DNA from: Limnohabitans sp. DM1
GTDB taxonomy: Bacteria; Pseudomonadota; Gammaproteobacteria; Burkholderiales; Burkholderiaceae_C
Direction: 5' to 3'
Length of the DNA: 56,339 nt
Assembly (NCBI RefSeq): GCF_001269385.1
Contig: NZ_CXOO01000036.1
Location: forward strand, 1-56,339
Made by a program: the position numbers and the translations under genes. The notes under the pieces were generated by a model. The model searched no databases, had not been told where the DNA came from, and saw only the letters and a list, made by a program, of their open reading frames with translations. Shown here in pieces: positions 8,442 through 16,658 of this stretch. Position 1 is the first letter of the stretch; each line of letters starts with the position of its first letter.

Positions 8442-8554
8442 GATGACGGCACGTTCTTTGCCGACAGGCCTGCTGGCGATAGAGCGCCTGTAATCTGTCC
8501 ATCATCGCTTGCATGACAAGCCCCCCCCCCCTGCATCCGTCAAAATCACCCCCT

Positions 8555-9313
8555 ATGGAATTACTGATTGTTTCGCTGGCCTCGCTGCTGGCTGGCCTGG
8601 TGGACGCGATTGTGGGCGGGGGCGGCCTGATCTTGCTGCCTGCCCTGTTCGCCACCTTCCCCAACGCTGCACCCGCCACCTTGTTTGGCACCAACAAAAG
8701 CGCCTCGATCTGGGGCACCGCTTTCGCCACGGTGCAATACAGCCGCAAGGTGGTCATGCCCTGGCGCTCCTTGCTGCCTGCCGCCGCTGCGGGGCTGCTG
8801 GGTTCCCTGGTCGGGGCCTGGGTGGTCACGCAGGTGGACCCGGGTCTGTTTCGCAAGCTCTTGCCGGTGTTGCTGGCCGTGCTTTTGCTCTACACCCTGG
8901 TCAAAAAAGACCTGGGCCGCAGCCATGCGCCGCGCTTTGCCGGTTCGCAAGAAGCCTGGATCGCCGCAGGCATTGGCCTGGTGATCGGTTTTTATGACGG
9001 CTTTTTTGGCCCGGGCACCGGCAGCTTTTTGGTGTTTGCCTATGTGCGGGTTCTGGGATACGACTTTTTGAACGCCTCGGCAGCCGCCAAGATGATCAAC
9101 GTGGCCACCAACTTGTCGGCTCTCACGCTGTTTGCCTTCAAGGGCCACGTCTGGTGGCACCTGGCGCTGGCCATGGGCGCGGCCAACATCTTGGGCAGCC
9201 TGATCGGCACTCGGCTGGCGCTCAAACACGGCGCAGGCTTTGTGCGCCATGTGTTCATCCTGGTGGTGCTGGCGCTGATCTGCAAAACCGCCTACGACAC
9301 CTGGCTGCGCTGA
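8555..9313 (+). CDS. TSUP/TauE-SafE family membrane permease
   Basis: A hydrophobic protein of 252 aa with about eight membrane helices in two half-repeats: ASLLAGLVDAIVGGGGLILLP opens the first and GIGLVIGFYDGFFGPGTGSFL opens the second. These glycine-rich repeats are the TauE/SafE (former DUF81) signature. Members export or import sulfite, sulfonates or similar small anions; the substrate here is not evident. An earlier in-frame ATG at 8513 would add a proline-rich 14-aa leader across a C-tract and is less likely than the ATG at 8555. Confidence 0.88.
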   Translation: MELLIVSLASLLAGLVDAIVGGGGLILLPALFATFPNAAPATLFGTNKSASIWGTAFATVQYSRKVVMPWRSLLPAAAAGLLGSLVGAWVVTQVDPGLFRKLLPVLLAVLLLYTLVKKDLGRSHAPRFAGSQEAWIAAGIGLVIGFYDGFFGPGTGSFLVFAYVRVLGYDFLNASAAAKMINVATNLSALTLFAFKGHVWWHLALAMGAANILGSLIGTRLALKHGAGFVRHVFILVVLALICKTAYDTWLR

Positions 9314-9317
9314 GGCC

Positions 9318-10241
9318 TCAGCGCAAGCGCCACTTGATCTGGCCCGCGTATTGAGCCAGGGCCACGCCCAGCAAAATCACCCCTGCACCGGCGATCTTGA
9401 TCCAGGTGTAGTGCTCACCTGACCACGCCCAGGCAAAGAGCCCTGCCATCGGGGGCATCAGGTACATCAAAGGCGCAGTGCGGGCCACGCCGCGCACGGT
9501 GTTGATCCAGCCCCAGGCCAGCCAGCCGATGAAGGCCGAGACCAAAACCGACCACAGCAAGCCCACCCAAGCCCACACGTCCAGCGTCGCCCAAGGGGCC
9601 TGCAGGCCCAAGGGCACCGACCAGATCAAGAGCGGCAAACCGCCCAGCAGCGTGGTGTAAGCCATGGTCAGCACCGGGCCGTGCCGCTCCATGACGGGTT
9701 TGGCCGCCACGGTGTAGTACGAGAAGAAACTGGCCGCCACCAAAAGCACCAGATCACCACCGCCTGCACGCCAGTTGCCACTCAAAAGCTTGTCGGACAA
9801 GAACATCAACACCCCGCCCAGCGCCAGCGTGACCCCGGCCACCTGCGCCATGCTCAGGCGTTCAAAACCTTTGTATTGGAGGATCAGCAAGGTGAAGATC
9901 GGACCGCAGGCGAGGATGACCGAGCTGGAAAACGCCGTGGACCAGTGAATGCCGTAACTGACCAGCCCCACATGCAGTGAATGACCCGCAAAACCCAGCC
10001 AGGCCATGTACAGCAGATCCTTGCGGGGCAAGGGCGGCAACCAGCGGCCCAGACGCCAGCGCATCAACAGCAAGGCGCACAGAGGCATGAGGATGTAACG
10101 CGCCATCAAAAAACCGGCCGGTGAGAGCAGGTTGAACAGGTATTTTTGCAGCGTGAAATTGGCGCCCCAGATGACGATCAGGATCAAGGCCACGGTCAGG
10201 GCCAGCTGGCTGTGACGGTGCGGGGGGGCTCTGTGGGGCAT
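9318..10241 (-). CDS. EamA/DMT-family transporter
   Basis: The 307-aa protein has ten predicted membrane helices in two EamA repeats. Recognisable pieces are ALILIVIWGANFTLQKYLF (helix 1), MARYILMPLCALLLMRW, and VAGVTLALGGVLMFLSDKLLSG at the end of the first repeat; the second repeat ends GAGVILLGVALAQYAGQIKW. Such proteins usually export amino acids or metabolites, but substrates cannot be read from sequence. The gene converges on the TSUP gene with 4 bp between stops, and lies downstream of alr on the same strand across a 220-bp gap. Confidence 0.88.
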   Translation of the reverse strand: MPHRAPPHRHSQLALTVALILIVIWGANFTLQKYLFNLLSPAGFLMARYILMPLCALLLMRWRLGRWLPPLPRKDLLYMAWLGFAGHSLHVGLVSYGIHWSTAFSSSVILACGPIFTLLILQYKGFERLSMAQVAGVTLALGGVLMFLSDKLLSGNWRAGGGDLVLLVAASFFSYYTVAAKPVMERHGPVLTMAYTTLLGGLPLLIWSVPLGLQAPWATLDVWAWVGLLWSVLVSAFIGWLAWGWINTVRGVARTAPLMYLMPPMAGLFAWAWSGEHYTWIKIAGAGVILLGVALAQYAGQIKWRLR

Positions 10242-10383
10242 GTCTTGATTGTGATGTCACCCGCAGGCGGGCCGTGTCTCGCTTGCAGCAAAAGAGGACA
10301 AGTCGTCGTTGGTCAAAGCGGCCCCGCCAAAGATCGCTGCACAAATCAGCCACCTGTGCCGCATCCACCCCAGCATCGGGTTC

Positions 10384-10443
10384 TTCGACCGCCGACCTAC
10401 CCAAGACAAAGTCCCGTAGGTCGGCACTCGCAGAGTCCGACAT
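10384..10443. repeat. GTAGGTCGG-family inverted repeat in the EamA-alr gap
   Basis: The left arm TTCGACCGCCGACCTAC (10384-10400) faces the right arm CGTAGGTCGGCACTCGCAG, which continues AGTCCGACAT to 10443. The right arm alone can also fold through ATGTCGGACTCTGCGAGTGCCGACC on the other strand. It is the same family as copies near 6.2, 27.5, 38.2, 40.8 and 48.5 kb. Confidence 0.8.
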
Positions 10444-10463
10444 CTGCTCTGCTTGACTTCGGA

Positions 10464-11558
10464 TCAGTCCACCCCCACCGGCACGCGCTGCGCCAGCGCG
10501 CACATCAGCTCGTAACCCACGGTGCCCGCCGCTTGCGCCACCTCGTCGATGCTGAGCACCGCGCCCCCGGCCGACTGCCCCCACAGCGTGACGGTGCTGC
10601 CCACGCCCGCATCGGGGAATGGACTCAGGTCTACCGTCAGCATGTCCATACTGACCCTACCCACGGTGCGGCCGCGCTTGCCATCCACCAGCACCGGCGT
10701 GCCCGTGGGGCAGATGCGCGGGTAACCGTCGGCATAACCGCAGGCCACCACGCCGATGCGCATGGGGCCATCGGCCACAAAGCTGGAGCCATAACCCACG
10801 CTGTCGCCCGCCTGCAAATCCTGCACGGCGATGATGCGGGCGTTCAGGCTCATGGCAGGCAACAAACCCCAGTGCGCGGCGCTGTGCTCGGGAAAGTCCG
10901 GCGAGCTGCCATAAACCGCGATGCCCGGGCGAATCCAGTCGGCTTTGACGGCGGCATCTTGCGCGTGGCGCAAGGTGGCAGCGCTGTTGCTGACACTGCG
11001 CTCGCCCGGCAGGTCGCGGGTGGCTTCTTCAAAGCGGGCCATCTGCTCGGCGATGCCTTTGGGGCCATCGGCGTCGCTGAAATGGGTGATCAATGAAATC
11101 TCGTCCACCTGCGGCAAGGCGTTCAAGCGTGTCCAGGCCGAACGGTAACGCTGCGGCGTGAAGCCCAGCCGGTTCATGCCTGAATTCATCTTGAGGAAGA
11201 CCCGGTGCGGCTCGTGCGTCTTGTGCAGCGCCAGCATGTCGATTTGCTCGTCGCAATGCACCGTGTGCCACAGGTGCAGGCGCGAGCACAACTCCAGGTC
11301 CCGCGCCTCAAAAGCGCCTTCGAGCAGCAAGATCGGGCCGCGCCAGCCCAGGGCGCGCACCCGCTCGGCCTCACTCAGGTCCAAAAGGGCAAAGCCGTCA
11401 GCACCGCGCAGGCCTTCAAACACCCGCTCGATGCCATGGCCATAGGCATTGGCCTTGACCACGGCCCAGGCCTGGGCATCGGGTGCGGCTTGCCGGGCTC
11501 GCGCCAGGTTGTGGCGCAGGGCGGCAGTGTGAATGGTGGCTTGGATGGGGCGGGGCAT
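10464..11558 (-). CDS. alr: Alanine racemase
   Basis: PLP-dependent enzyme interconverting L- and D-alanine to supply cell-wall D-Ala. The PLP Lys is in [17 protein letters not shown] near residue 34. [10 protein letters not shown] is the conserved barrel strand, and the C-terminal domain holds the second catalytic Tyr in [13 protein letters not shown], followed by [12 protein letters not shown]. The 364-aa length is normal and no piece is missing. The start ([19 protein letters not shown]) faces a 225-bp divergent gap to dedA. Confidence 0.95.
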   Translation of the reverse strand: MPRPIQATIHTAALRHNLARARQAAPDAQAWAVVKANAYGHGIERVFEGLRGADGFALLDLSEAERVRALGWRGPILLLEGAFEARDLELCSRLHLWHTVHCDEQIDMLALHKTHEPHRVFLKMNSGMNRLGFTPQRYRSAWTRLNALPQVDEISLITHFSDADGPKGIAEQMARFEEATRDLPGERSVSNSAATLRHAQDAAVKADWIRPGIAVYGSSPDFPEHSAAHWGLLPAMSLNARIIAVQDLQAGDSVGYGSSFVADGPMRIGVVACGYADGYPRICPTGTPVLVDGKRGRTVGRVSMDMLTVDLSPFPDAGVGSTVTLWGQSAGGAVLSIDEVAQAAGTVGYELMCALAQRVPVGVD

Positions 11559-11637
11559 GGGGTCAGGGCTTGCACAAAAGAGGTTTGCAAGTGTGCCAGC
11601 AAAGTGCTGTCGCGAACCAGGCTTATCCGCGCCACTC

Positions 11638-11660
11638 GCATGGCGGTTCGACCGCCATGC
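11638..11660. promoter_or_regulatory. Perfect hairpin in the alr/dedA divergent gap
   Basis: The arms GCATGGCGGT (11638-11647) and ACCGCCATGC (11651-11660) are exact complements with a 3-nt TCG loop. The element sits about 80 bp upstream of alr and 125 bp upstream of dedA, without a U-tract. It may be an operator or an early-transcript structure. Confidence 0.4.
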
Positions 11661-11783
11661 CCTGGGAATACCGGTCTGACCCGTCTCTGGAAGGGGTTTG
11701 TAAATGATTTACACTGATCCGCTGCCTTTTAACCCCGCGCATTCCGTCTGAGCTTTTCAGGCGCTGGCTGAACCTTGTAATCC

Positions 11784-12419
11784 ATGGAAGTTTTTCAGTT
11801 TTTGATGCCCATCTTCACCGAATACGGCTATTTGGCTGTTTTCGTGATGCTGTTGATTTGCGGTTTTGGCGTTCCTGTGCCTGAAGACGTGACCCTGGTC
11901 ACTGGCGGCGTGATCGCAGGTCTGGGGCATGCCGATGTGCACACCATGTTTGCGGTGGGCATGGCGGGCGTCATGGTCGGGGAAGGCCTGATGTTCACCT
12001 TGGGTCGACTTTACGGTGAGCGCATTTCCAAATTACCTGGCTTTCGCAAAATCCTCACGCCCGAGCGCTTTGCCAGCGCCCAAAATGCCTTCCAGAAATA
12101 CGGCAAATGGGTCATGTTCGTGGCCCGATTTTTGCCTGGCTTGCGCACCCCGGTGTTTTTCTCGGCTGGCATGAGCCGACGCGTCAGCTTTTCCACCTGG
12201 TTTTTCATGGACGGCTTTGCCGCCTTGATCAGCGTGCCGATCTGGGTGTACCTGGGCTACTTTGGTGCGCAAAACTGGGACTGGATGTTTGGCGTGCTGC
12301 GCCAATTCCAGCATGGCATTTTTGGACTGCTGGGCATCGGCATCGTCTGGCTGGGCTGGCGCTGGTGGCGCAAGCGCCATGCCACAGCTGCTGCCAAAGC
12401 CCCAGGCGACGCCTCTTAA
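11784..12419 (+). CDS. DedA-family membrane protein
   Basis: The 211-aa polytopic protein has the DedA/VTT hallmarks: EYGYLAVFVMLLICGFGVPVPEDV gives the [F/Y]GxPxPE[D/E] motif near residues 12-35, then GEGLMFTLGRLYG, and VARFLPGLRTPVFFSAGMSR gives the conserved RFxPGxR motif. DedA proteins support envelope homeostasis and include undecaprenyl-phosphate and phospholipid translocases. The C-terminus ends in a basic cytosolic tail (RWWRKRHATAAA). The EamA gene starts 11 bp downstream, so the two are probably co-transcribed. Confidence 0.92.
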   Translation: MEVFQFLMPIFTEYGYLAVFVMLLICGFGVPVPEDVTLVTGGVIAGLGHADVHTMFAVGMAGVMVGEGLMFTLGRLYGERISKLPGFRKILTPERFASAQNAFQKYGKWVMFVARFLPGLRTPVFFSAGMSRRVSFSTWFFMDGFAALISVPIWVYLGYFGAQNWDWMFGVLRQFQHGIFGLLGIGIVWLGWRWWRKRHATAAAKAPGDAS

Positions 12420-12430
12420 GCCGCCCGCAC

Positions 12431-13327
12431 ATGGGCCACACCTCCCCCAAAAGCCTGGCGGTTGCAGGGCTCCTGTTCAACGCTTTTGTATGGGGCGTGT
12501 GCTGGTGGCCCTTCAAACAACTCGAGGCCCTTGGCCTGCACCCGCTGTGGGCCACGGCGCTGGTCTACGCCTTTGTCTTCGTGTCCATCGCCTTGTGGTT
12601 GTGGCGCAGCGGCCAACTGCAAAGCTGGCGCGGCCACTCCGGGCTGTGGCTCTTGCTGCTGAGCTCGGGCCTGACCAATGTGGGCTTCAACTGGGCCGTG
12701 ACGGTGGGCGACGTGGTGCGCGTGGTGCTGCTGTTTTATTTGATGCCGGCCTGGTCGGTGCTGGTAGCCTGGTGGCTGCTGGGTGAAAAACCCACCCCTA
12801 TGGCCTTGCTGCGCTTGCTGCTGGCGCTGGCCGGTTTGTTCATCGTGCTCAAAACCCCCGAAACGCCCTGGCCCGTGCCCGAGAGCCTGGCCGATGGCCT
12901 GGCCCTGATGGGGGGCCTGACGTTTGCCATCACCAACGCCTTGCTGCTCAAGCTCAAAGACACCCCCAGCTCGTCGCGCACCCTGGCCATGTTTGGCGGC
13001 GGCGCGGTCATGGCCACGCTGGCGGCCTTTGTGGGTTTGGCCACGGGCGTCGTGGCCATCGGTGCAGCCCCCACCTGGAGCTGGCTGCCCATGGTGGCCC
13101 TGCTGTGCATCTCGTTTTTGTTGGGCAACCTGGCGCTGCAATACGGCGCCGCCCGTCTGGCCGCCCACACCACAGCGCTGGTCATGCTGTCCGAAGTGCT
13201 GTTTGCCAGCGTGTCGTCGGTGCTGCTGGGTGCCTCCAGCTGGGACAGCCGCACCCTGATCGGCGGGGCCTTGATCTTGCTGGCGGCGTTGCTGTCCATC
13301 GTCGGGCCGGGCCACAAGGCCAAATGA
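12431..13327 (+). CDS. EamA/DMT-family transporter (full-length copy)
   Basis: The 298-aa protein with ten membrane segments starts MGHTSPKSLAVAGLLFNAFVWG at 12431, 11 bp after dedA. The first repeat ends LLRLLLALAGLFIVL and the second ends LIGGALILLAALLSIVG before a basic GHKAK tail. Small-metabolite export is the family norm. Its last 53 codons, its stop and the following gpx gene recur at 20364-21075, where only a decayed EamA tail remains, so this is the intact member of the pair. The longer frame open to 12107 overlaps dedA and is not used. Confidence 0.88.
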   Translation: MGHTSPKSLAVAGLLFNAFVWGVCWWPFKQLEALGLHPLWATALVYAFVFVSIALWLWRSGQLQSWRGHSGLWLLLLSSGLTNVGFNWAVTVGDVVRVVLLFYLMPAWSVLVAWWLLGEKPTPMALLRLLLALAGLFIVLKTPETPWPVPESLADGLALMGGLTFAITNALLLKLKDTPSSSRTLAMFGGGAVMATLAAFVGLATGVVAIGAAPTWSWLPMVALLCISFLLGNLALQYGAARLAAHTTALVMLSEVLFASVSSVLLGASSWDSRTLIGGALILLAALLSIVGPGHKAK

Positions 13328-13880
13328 CGCAGCTTGCACAGCCATGGGCTGTCGCTGGCATGATGTCCTTTTGCCCTCTTCTACCGGAAAGCACCCCATG
13401 AGCCTGTACGACCTCGAAGCCCAAAGCATCGACCACCAAACCGTGCCCCTGTCGCGCTACCAAGGTCAGGTGATGCTGATCGTCAACACCGCCAGCGCCT
13501 GCGGCTTCACGCCCCAGTTCACTGGGCTGGAAAAGCTGCACAAAACTTACGCCGACCAAGGCTTGGCCGTGCTCGGTTTTCCTTGCAACCAGTTCGCCAG
13601 CCAGGACCCGGGCGACGACGCGCAGATTGCCAACTTCTGCCAGAAGAACTACGGCGTGAGCTTTCAGATGATGAGCAAGGTCAAAGTGAACGGCGACGAG
13701 GCACACCCGCTGTACCAATGGCTCACCGCCGAAGCGCCCGGCATTTTGGGCAGCAAGGCCATCAAATGGAACTTCACCAAGTTTTTGGTGGGGCGCGACG
13801 GGCGTGTGATCAAGCGCTATGCGCCGCAGGACGCGCCAGAGAAGATGGCCAAGGACATTGAGGCGGCGCTGGCAGGCTGA
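13169..13880 (+). repeat. Long direct repeat, copy 1 (EamA 3' end plus gpx)
   Basis: This segment aligns without indels to 20364-21075 at a constant offset of 7195 bp, with only scattered substitutions. It covers the last 53 codons of the EamA gene, the 70-bp spacer and the entire gpx gene, and similarity stops at the gpx stop codon. Weaker, gapped similarity extends left to about 12965 (paired with about 20259). The two copies bracket the metal-efflux operon. Confidence 0.95.
13398..13880 (+). CDS. Glutathione peroxidase, copy 1
   Basis: The 160-aa thiol peroxidase reduces H2O2 and organic hydroperoxides. NTASACGFTPQFTGLEKL near residue 35 holds the peroxidatic Cys. GFPCNQFASQDPG near 65-75 holds the conserved Gln and a second Cys, and KWNFTKFLVG near 130 gives the conserved Trp-Asn-Phe. 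The ATG at 13398 (MSLYDLEAQS) matches where family members begin; an upstream ATG at 13344 adds unrelated residues. It is near-identical to the copy at 20593-21075, with visible changes at QTVPL/QNVPL, GRDGRV/GKDGRV, APQDAPEK/ARQDSPEK and the last residue. Confidence 0.93.
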   Translation: MSLYDLEAQSIDHQTVPLSRYQGQVMLIVNTASACGFTPQFTGLEKLHKTYADQGLAVLGFPCNQFASQDPGDDAQIANFCQKNYGVSFQMMSKVKVNGDEAHPLYQWLTAEAPGILGSKAIKWNFTKFLVGRDGRVIKRYAPQDAPEKMAKDIEAALAG

Positions 13881-13892
13881 TACGCCGCACAC

Positions 13893-13918
13893 TCATTGCC
13901 ACTGCGCAGTGGCAATGA
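13893..13918. promoter_or_regulatory. 26-bp perfect palindrome after gpx copy 1
   Basis: TCATTGCCACTGC is followed directly by its exact complement GCAGTGGCAATGA, 12 bp after the gpx stop, and no T-run follows. It lies in the 209-bp gap before the efflux operon and could be a factor-independent 3' structure for gpx, an operator for the efflux promoter, or the left border of inserted DNA. It is absent after gpx copy 2. Confidence 0.5.
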
Positions 13919-14089
13919 ATCCCATCAAGAAAAACTTGTCGGGCATCCGAATGGACAAGTTCATGCATGTGTGCGTGCACGAAGCTATAAATTCAGATTT
14001 TTACGAAGTTAAATTCATTTTTTATCTGCTTTTTAATGCTGATTGATGGATGCAAACTCGCGGGTCATTGTTGACTCGGAGAAACCCAA

Positions 14090-15457
14090 ATGTTCGCATC
14101 ACCGCCCATCCAGGCTGTGCCAACCCACCAAAGATGCCCCACCAACGGCCAAACGCGCTGGATGGTTTTGGCCATGGCGCTGGTGTCTGCCGTCTCGGTA
14201 TCTGCAAAAACGGGCACCGCCATCGACAGCGGCACGGCCATGACCGCTGCCGCAACTGCGCAGCCATCGCCTTCAAGCAAGGCGCAATTGAGCCTGGAGG
14301 ACATCGTCCGCATCATCCTCGCGCACAACCCCCAGCTGCGCGCAACAGAAATGGGCATGAGCGTCGCGCAAGCAGGCGTCACAACTGCCAAGGCTTTTCC
14401 CAACCCCCGTCTGGAAGCGATACAAGGCCGCAACGTGGCGCAGATGCCCGGGCTGGTCACTGGGCCGGTGCGTGGCTGGGGTGTGAGCCAGCCTCTGGAA
14501 AACCCGGCGTTACGTGGAGCGAGAGCTGACGCGGCACGCGCCAAGGAAAGGGAAAGTGGTTTCGAAGTCATCCGCGTTCGCAATGAATTGATCGCACAGG
14601 TGCGGTCCATTTACTACCAATGCTTGCAGCACCAAGCCCACACCCAGGCCGCATCAGATGCGGTGCAGTTGCTGGAACAGGTCAGGGAGCGGGTGCGCCT
14701 GCGGGTCAGCACCGGCGAAGCGCCTCGCTACGAAATCATCAAGGCCGATGCTGAAATCATCAGCGCTCGGGAGCGCTTGCAAACGGCCAGCCTCATGGTT
14801 GAACACAACCAGCTCGAACTCAACCGCCTGGCAGCAGGCCAGTTGCCCCACGACTGGAAGCTCGCGGGCGAGTTGGACCAAACGCCCGAAATGCAGCCCG
14901 TGTCGCAGTTGGTGGAACTCGTGCTCAAGAACAACCCCGCTTTGCTGGTTTTGCAGGCAGAGCAAGACCGTGCCCTCGCCCGCCTGAGCGAGGCACGCTC
15001 CGAACGCCTGCCAGGTGTAGAGCTGCGCTACAGCCAGGTGCGCGATGCCGAGTGGCGTCAGAACCAACTCAGTGTCGGCGTGCAGCTGCCCTTGCTGGAC
15101 ACGCGCCAAGGTCCGATCGCGCAGGCAAGCGCCGAACTGCAAAGGGCACAAATTCGGCTTGAAGGCCATCAGGCTCAGCTGCTCCAGCAGGTGATGCTGG
15201 CCTGGAAGTCCATGGAGATGGCGCGCCTGCGCATCGAAGCGTTGAGCCAGGGCGCCTTGCGCGAGGCTGAAGCGGCATTGCGTGTGGCGCAAGCCGCATA
15301 CCGATTTGGCGAACGCGGCATCTTGGATGTGCTTGATGCACAACGGGTTTTACGCAGCGTCCGCACCGATCTGATCGATGCCCGCTTCCAGCTGCAAGCT
15401 GCACGCATCGCTCTGGAAGAACTCACGGGCCAACACAGCCTGTCCAACAGCCTCTGA
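14090..15457 (+). CDS. TolC-family outer-membrane channel of the metal RND efflux operon
   Basis: The 455-aa CzcC-type outer-membrane factor has an N-terminal hydrophobic export segment (about residues 25-40: WMVLAMALVSAVSVSA). Two OEP repeats follow, rich in coiled-coil heptads: LSLEDIVRIILAHNPQLRATE opens the first, and LVELVLKNNPALLVLQAEQD opens the second. AAYRFGERGILDVLDAQRVL is the typical final helix of the family. It would form the trimeric exit duct for the pump. The adaptor gene begins 25 bp downstream. The upstream gap has an A/T-rich stretch (13985-14040), plausible as the operon promoter. Confidence 0.88.
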   Translation: MFASPPIQAVPTHQRCPTNGQTRWMVLAMALVSAVSVSAKTGTAIDSGTAMTAAATAQPSPSSKAQLSLEDIVRIILAHNPQLRATEMGMSVAQAGVTTAKAFPNPRLEAIQGRNVAQMPGLVTGPVRGWGVSQPLENPALRGARADAARAKERESGFEVIRVRNELIAQVRSIYYQCLQHQAHTQAASDAVQLLEQVRERVRLRVSTGEAPRYEIIKADAEIISARERLQTASLMVEHNQLELNRLAAGQLPHDWKLAGELDQTPEMQPVSQLVELVLKNNPALLVLQAEQDRALARLSEARSERLPGVELRYSQVRDAEWRQNQLSVGVQLPLLDTRQGPIAQASAELQRAQIRLEGHQAQLLQQVMLAWKSMEMARLRIEALSQGALREAEAALRVAQAAYRFGERGILDVLDAQRVLRSVRTDLIDARFQLQAARIALEELTGQHSLSNSL

Positions 15458-15482
15458 TTTGAAAGAACAAGAAAGCCCTGTC

Positions 15483-16655
15483 ATGAAAAACCTTTCCCCC
15501 GCTCTGCAGCACATGATGCTGTCCCTGCTGATCGGCTCCTCTGCCGTCATGCTCTCGGCGTGCAACAAGTCTGCGCCTGCGCCAGCAGCAACCCAGAAGT
15601 CCGCAGACCAAGACCCGACGGAGGTGTCGATCCGAGCCGAAATGGGCGCCCAATTCAAGGTCAGTCCCATCGAAGAAATCGAGATCACCCCCTTGCTCGA
15701 CATTGCAGGACGCATCGAGGCCAACGAAAGGCTGGTGACACGCATTGGCGCTTCTGTGACGGGCAGGGTCACCGAGGTGCTGTCGGATCTGGGTGAAAAA
15801 GTCCGCCCAGGTCAGCCATTAGCCCGAGTGGCCAGCCATGAGCTGACCACCATGCAAATGAACTATCTGCGCGCCCACTCGGCGGCATCCCAAGCCGAGC
15901 GTGCGGTGGACCGTGCCAAACAGCTGATTCAGGCCGATGTGATCGGTTCGGCCGAACTGCAGCGCCGCGAATCGGAGCAATCGGTGGCACGCGCCGAACT
16001 GAGGGCTGCGCATGACCAGCTGCGGCAAGTCGGGCTTGACGCACAAGCCATCGACAAACTCCGCGAAAACGGCATCCTTCACCCCGCCACAGCCGTCACC
16101 GCCTCCATTGCCGGCGTAGTGATTGAGCGCAAAGTCAGTCAAGGCCAGGTGGCCCAGCCCGGAGACCCTCTGTTCACCGTGGCCGATCTGAGCAACGTCT
16201 GGGTGGCCGGTGCTTTGCCCGAGCAGGTCGCGCGCTCCGTGCAAACCGGCCAGTCAGTGACCATCGAAGTGCCGGCCCTGGGGCAGAAAATGCTTTCGGG
16301 CAAGATCATTTTTGTGGGTGACACGGTCTCGCCTGATACACGCACCGTCGCGATCCGCACCCAAGTCGACAACGCCCAGCGCGAACTCAAGCCGCAGATG
16401 CTGGCCACCATGCGCATTCGAGGAGAGCCCTACAAATCCCCGGCGATCCCGGCACAGGCGGTGGTGCGTGAAAACGACCGCGACCACGTTTTCGTGCGTA
16501 CCGGCGACTTGCGTTTTCGCCTGACCCCCGTCGAACTGGGGACGCTCAGCGACGGCATGCGCCCCGTCATCAAGGGGCTGAGTGCAGGCGCCCAGGTGGT
16601 GACCGAAGGCGCCTTCCATATGAACAACGAACGCAAACGCGCAGAACTGGAGTAA
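15483..16655 (+). CDS. Periplasmic adaptor (membrane fusion) lipoprotein of the metal RND pump
   Basis: The 390-aa CzcB-type protein starts MKNLSPALQHMMLSLLIG and has the lipobox LSAC near residue 24, so it is probably anchored as a lipoprotein. The barrel-sandwich lipoyl halves are recognisable: VTGRVTEVLSDLGEKVRPGQ near 95-115 and ASIAGVVIERKVSQGQVAQPG near 200-220. An alpha-helical hairpin lies between them. VADLSNVWVAGALPEQVARS and FVGDTVSPDTRTVAIRTQVD are family landmarks of heavy-metal adaptors. It bridges the outer-membrane channel and the inner-membrane pump. The pump ATG lies 3 bp after its stop, so translation is coupled. Confidence 0.9.
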   Translation: MKNLSPALQHMMLSLLIGSSAVMLSACNKSAPAPAATQKSADQDPTEVSIRAEMGAQFKVSPIEEIEITPLLDIAGRIEANERLVTRIGASVTGRVTEVLSDLGEKVRPGQPLARVASHELTTMQMNYLRAHSAASQAERAVDRAKQLIQADVIGSAELQRRESEQSVARAELRAAHDQLRQVGLDAQAIDKLRENGILHPATAVTASIAGVVIERKVSQGQVAQPGDPLFTVADLSNVWVAGALPEQVARSVQTGQSVTIEVPALGQKMLSGKIIFVGDTVSPDTRTVAIRTQVDNAQRELKPQMLATMRIRGEPYKSPAIPAQAVVRENDRDHVFVRTGDLRFRLTPVELGTLSDGMRPVIKGLSAGAQVVTEGAFHMNNERKRAELE

Positions 16656-16658
16656 ACC

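Noticed and set aside
8510..8535. C-tract at the upstream ATG of the TSUP gene as a phase-variable switch
   Set aside because: The C-run would matter only if translation began at 8513; the ATG at 8555 fits the family better, so slippage would not affect the protein.
13980..14060. Possible tRNA or small RNA in the A/T-rich gap before the efflux operon
   Set aside because: No cloverleaf arms or conserved T-loop could be found; the stretch is better explained as promoter DNA.
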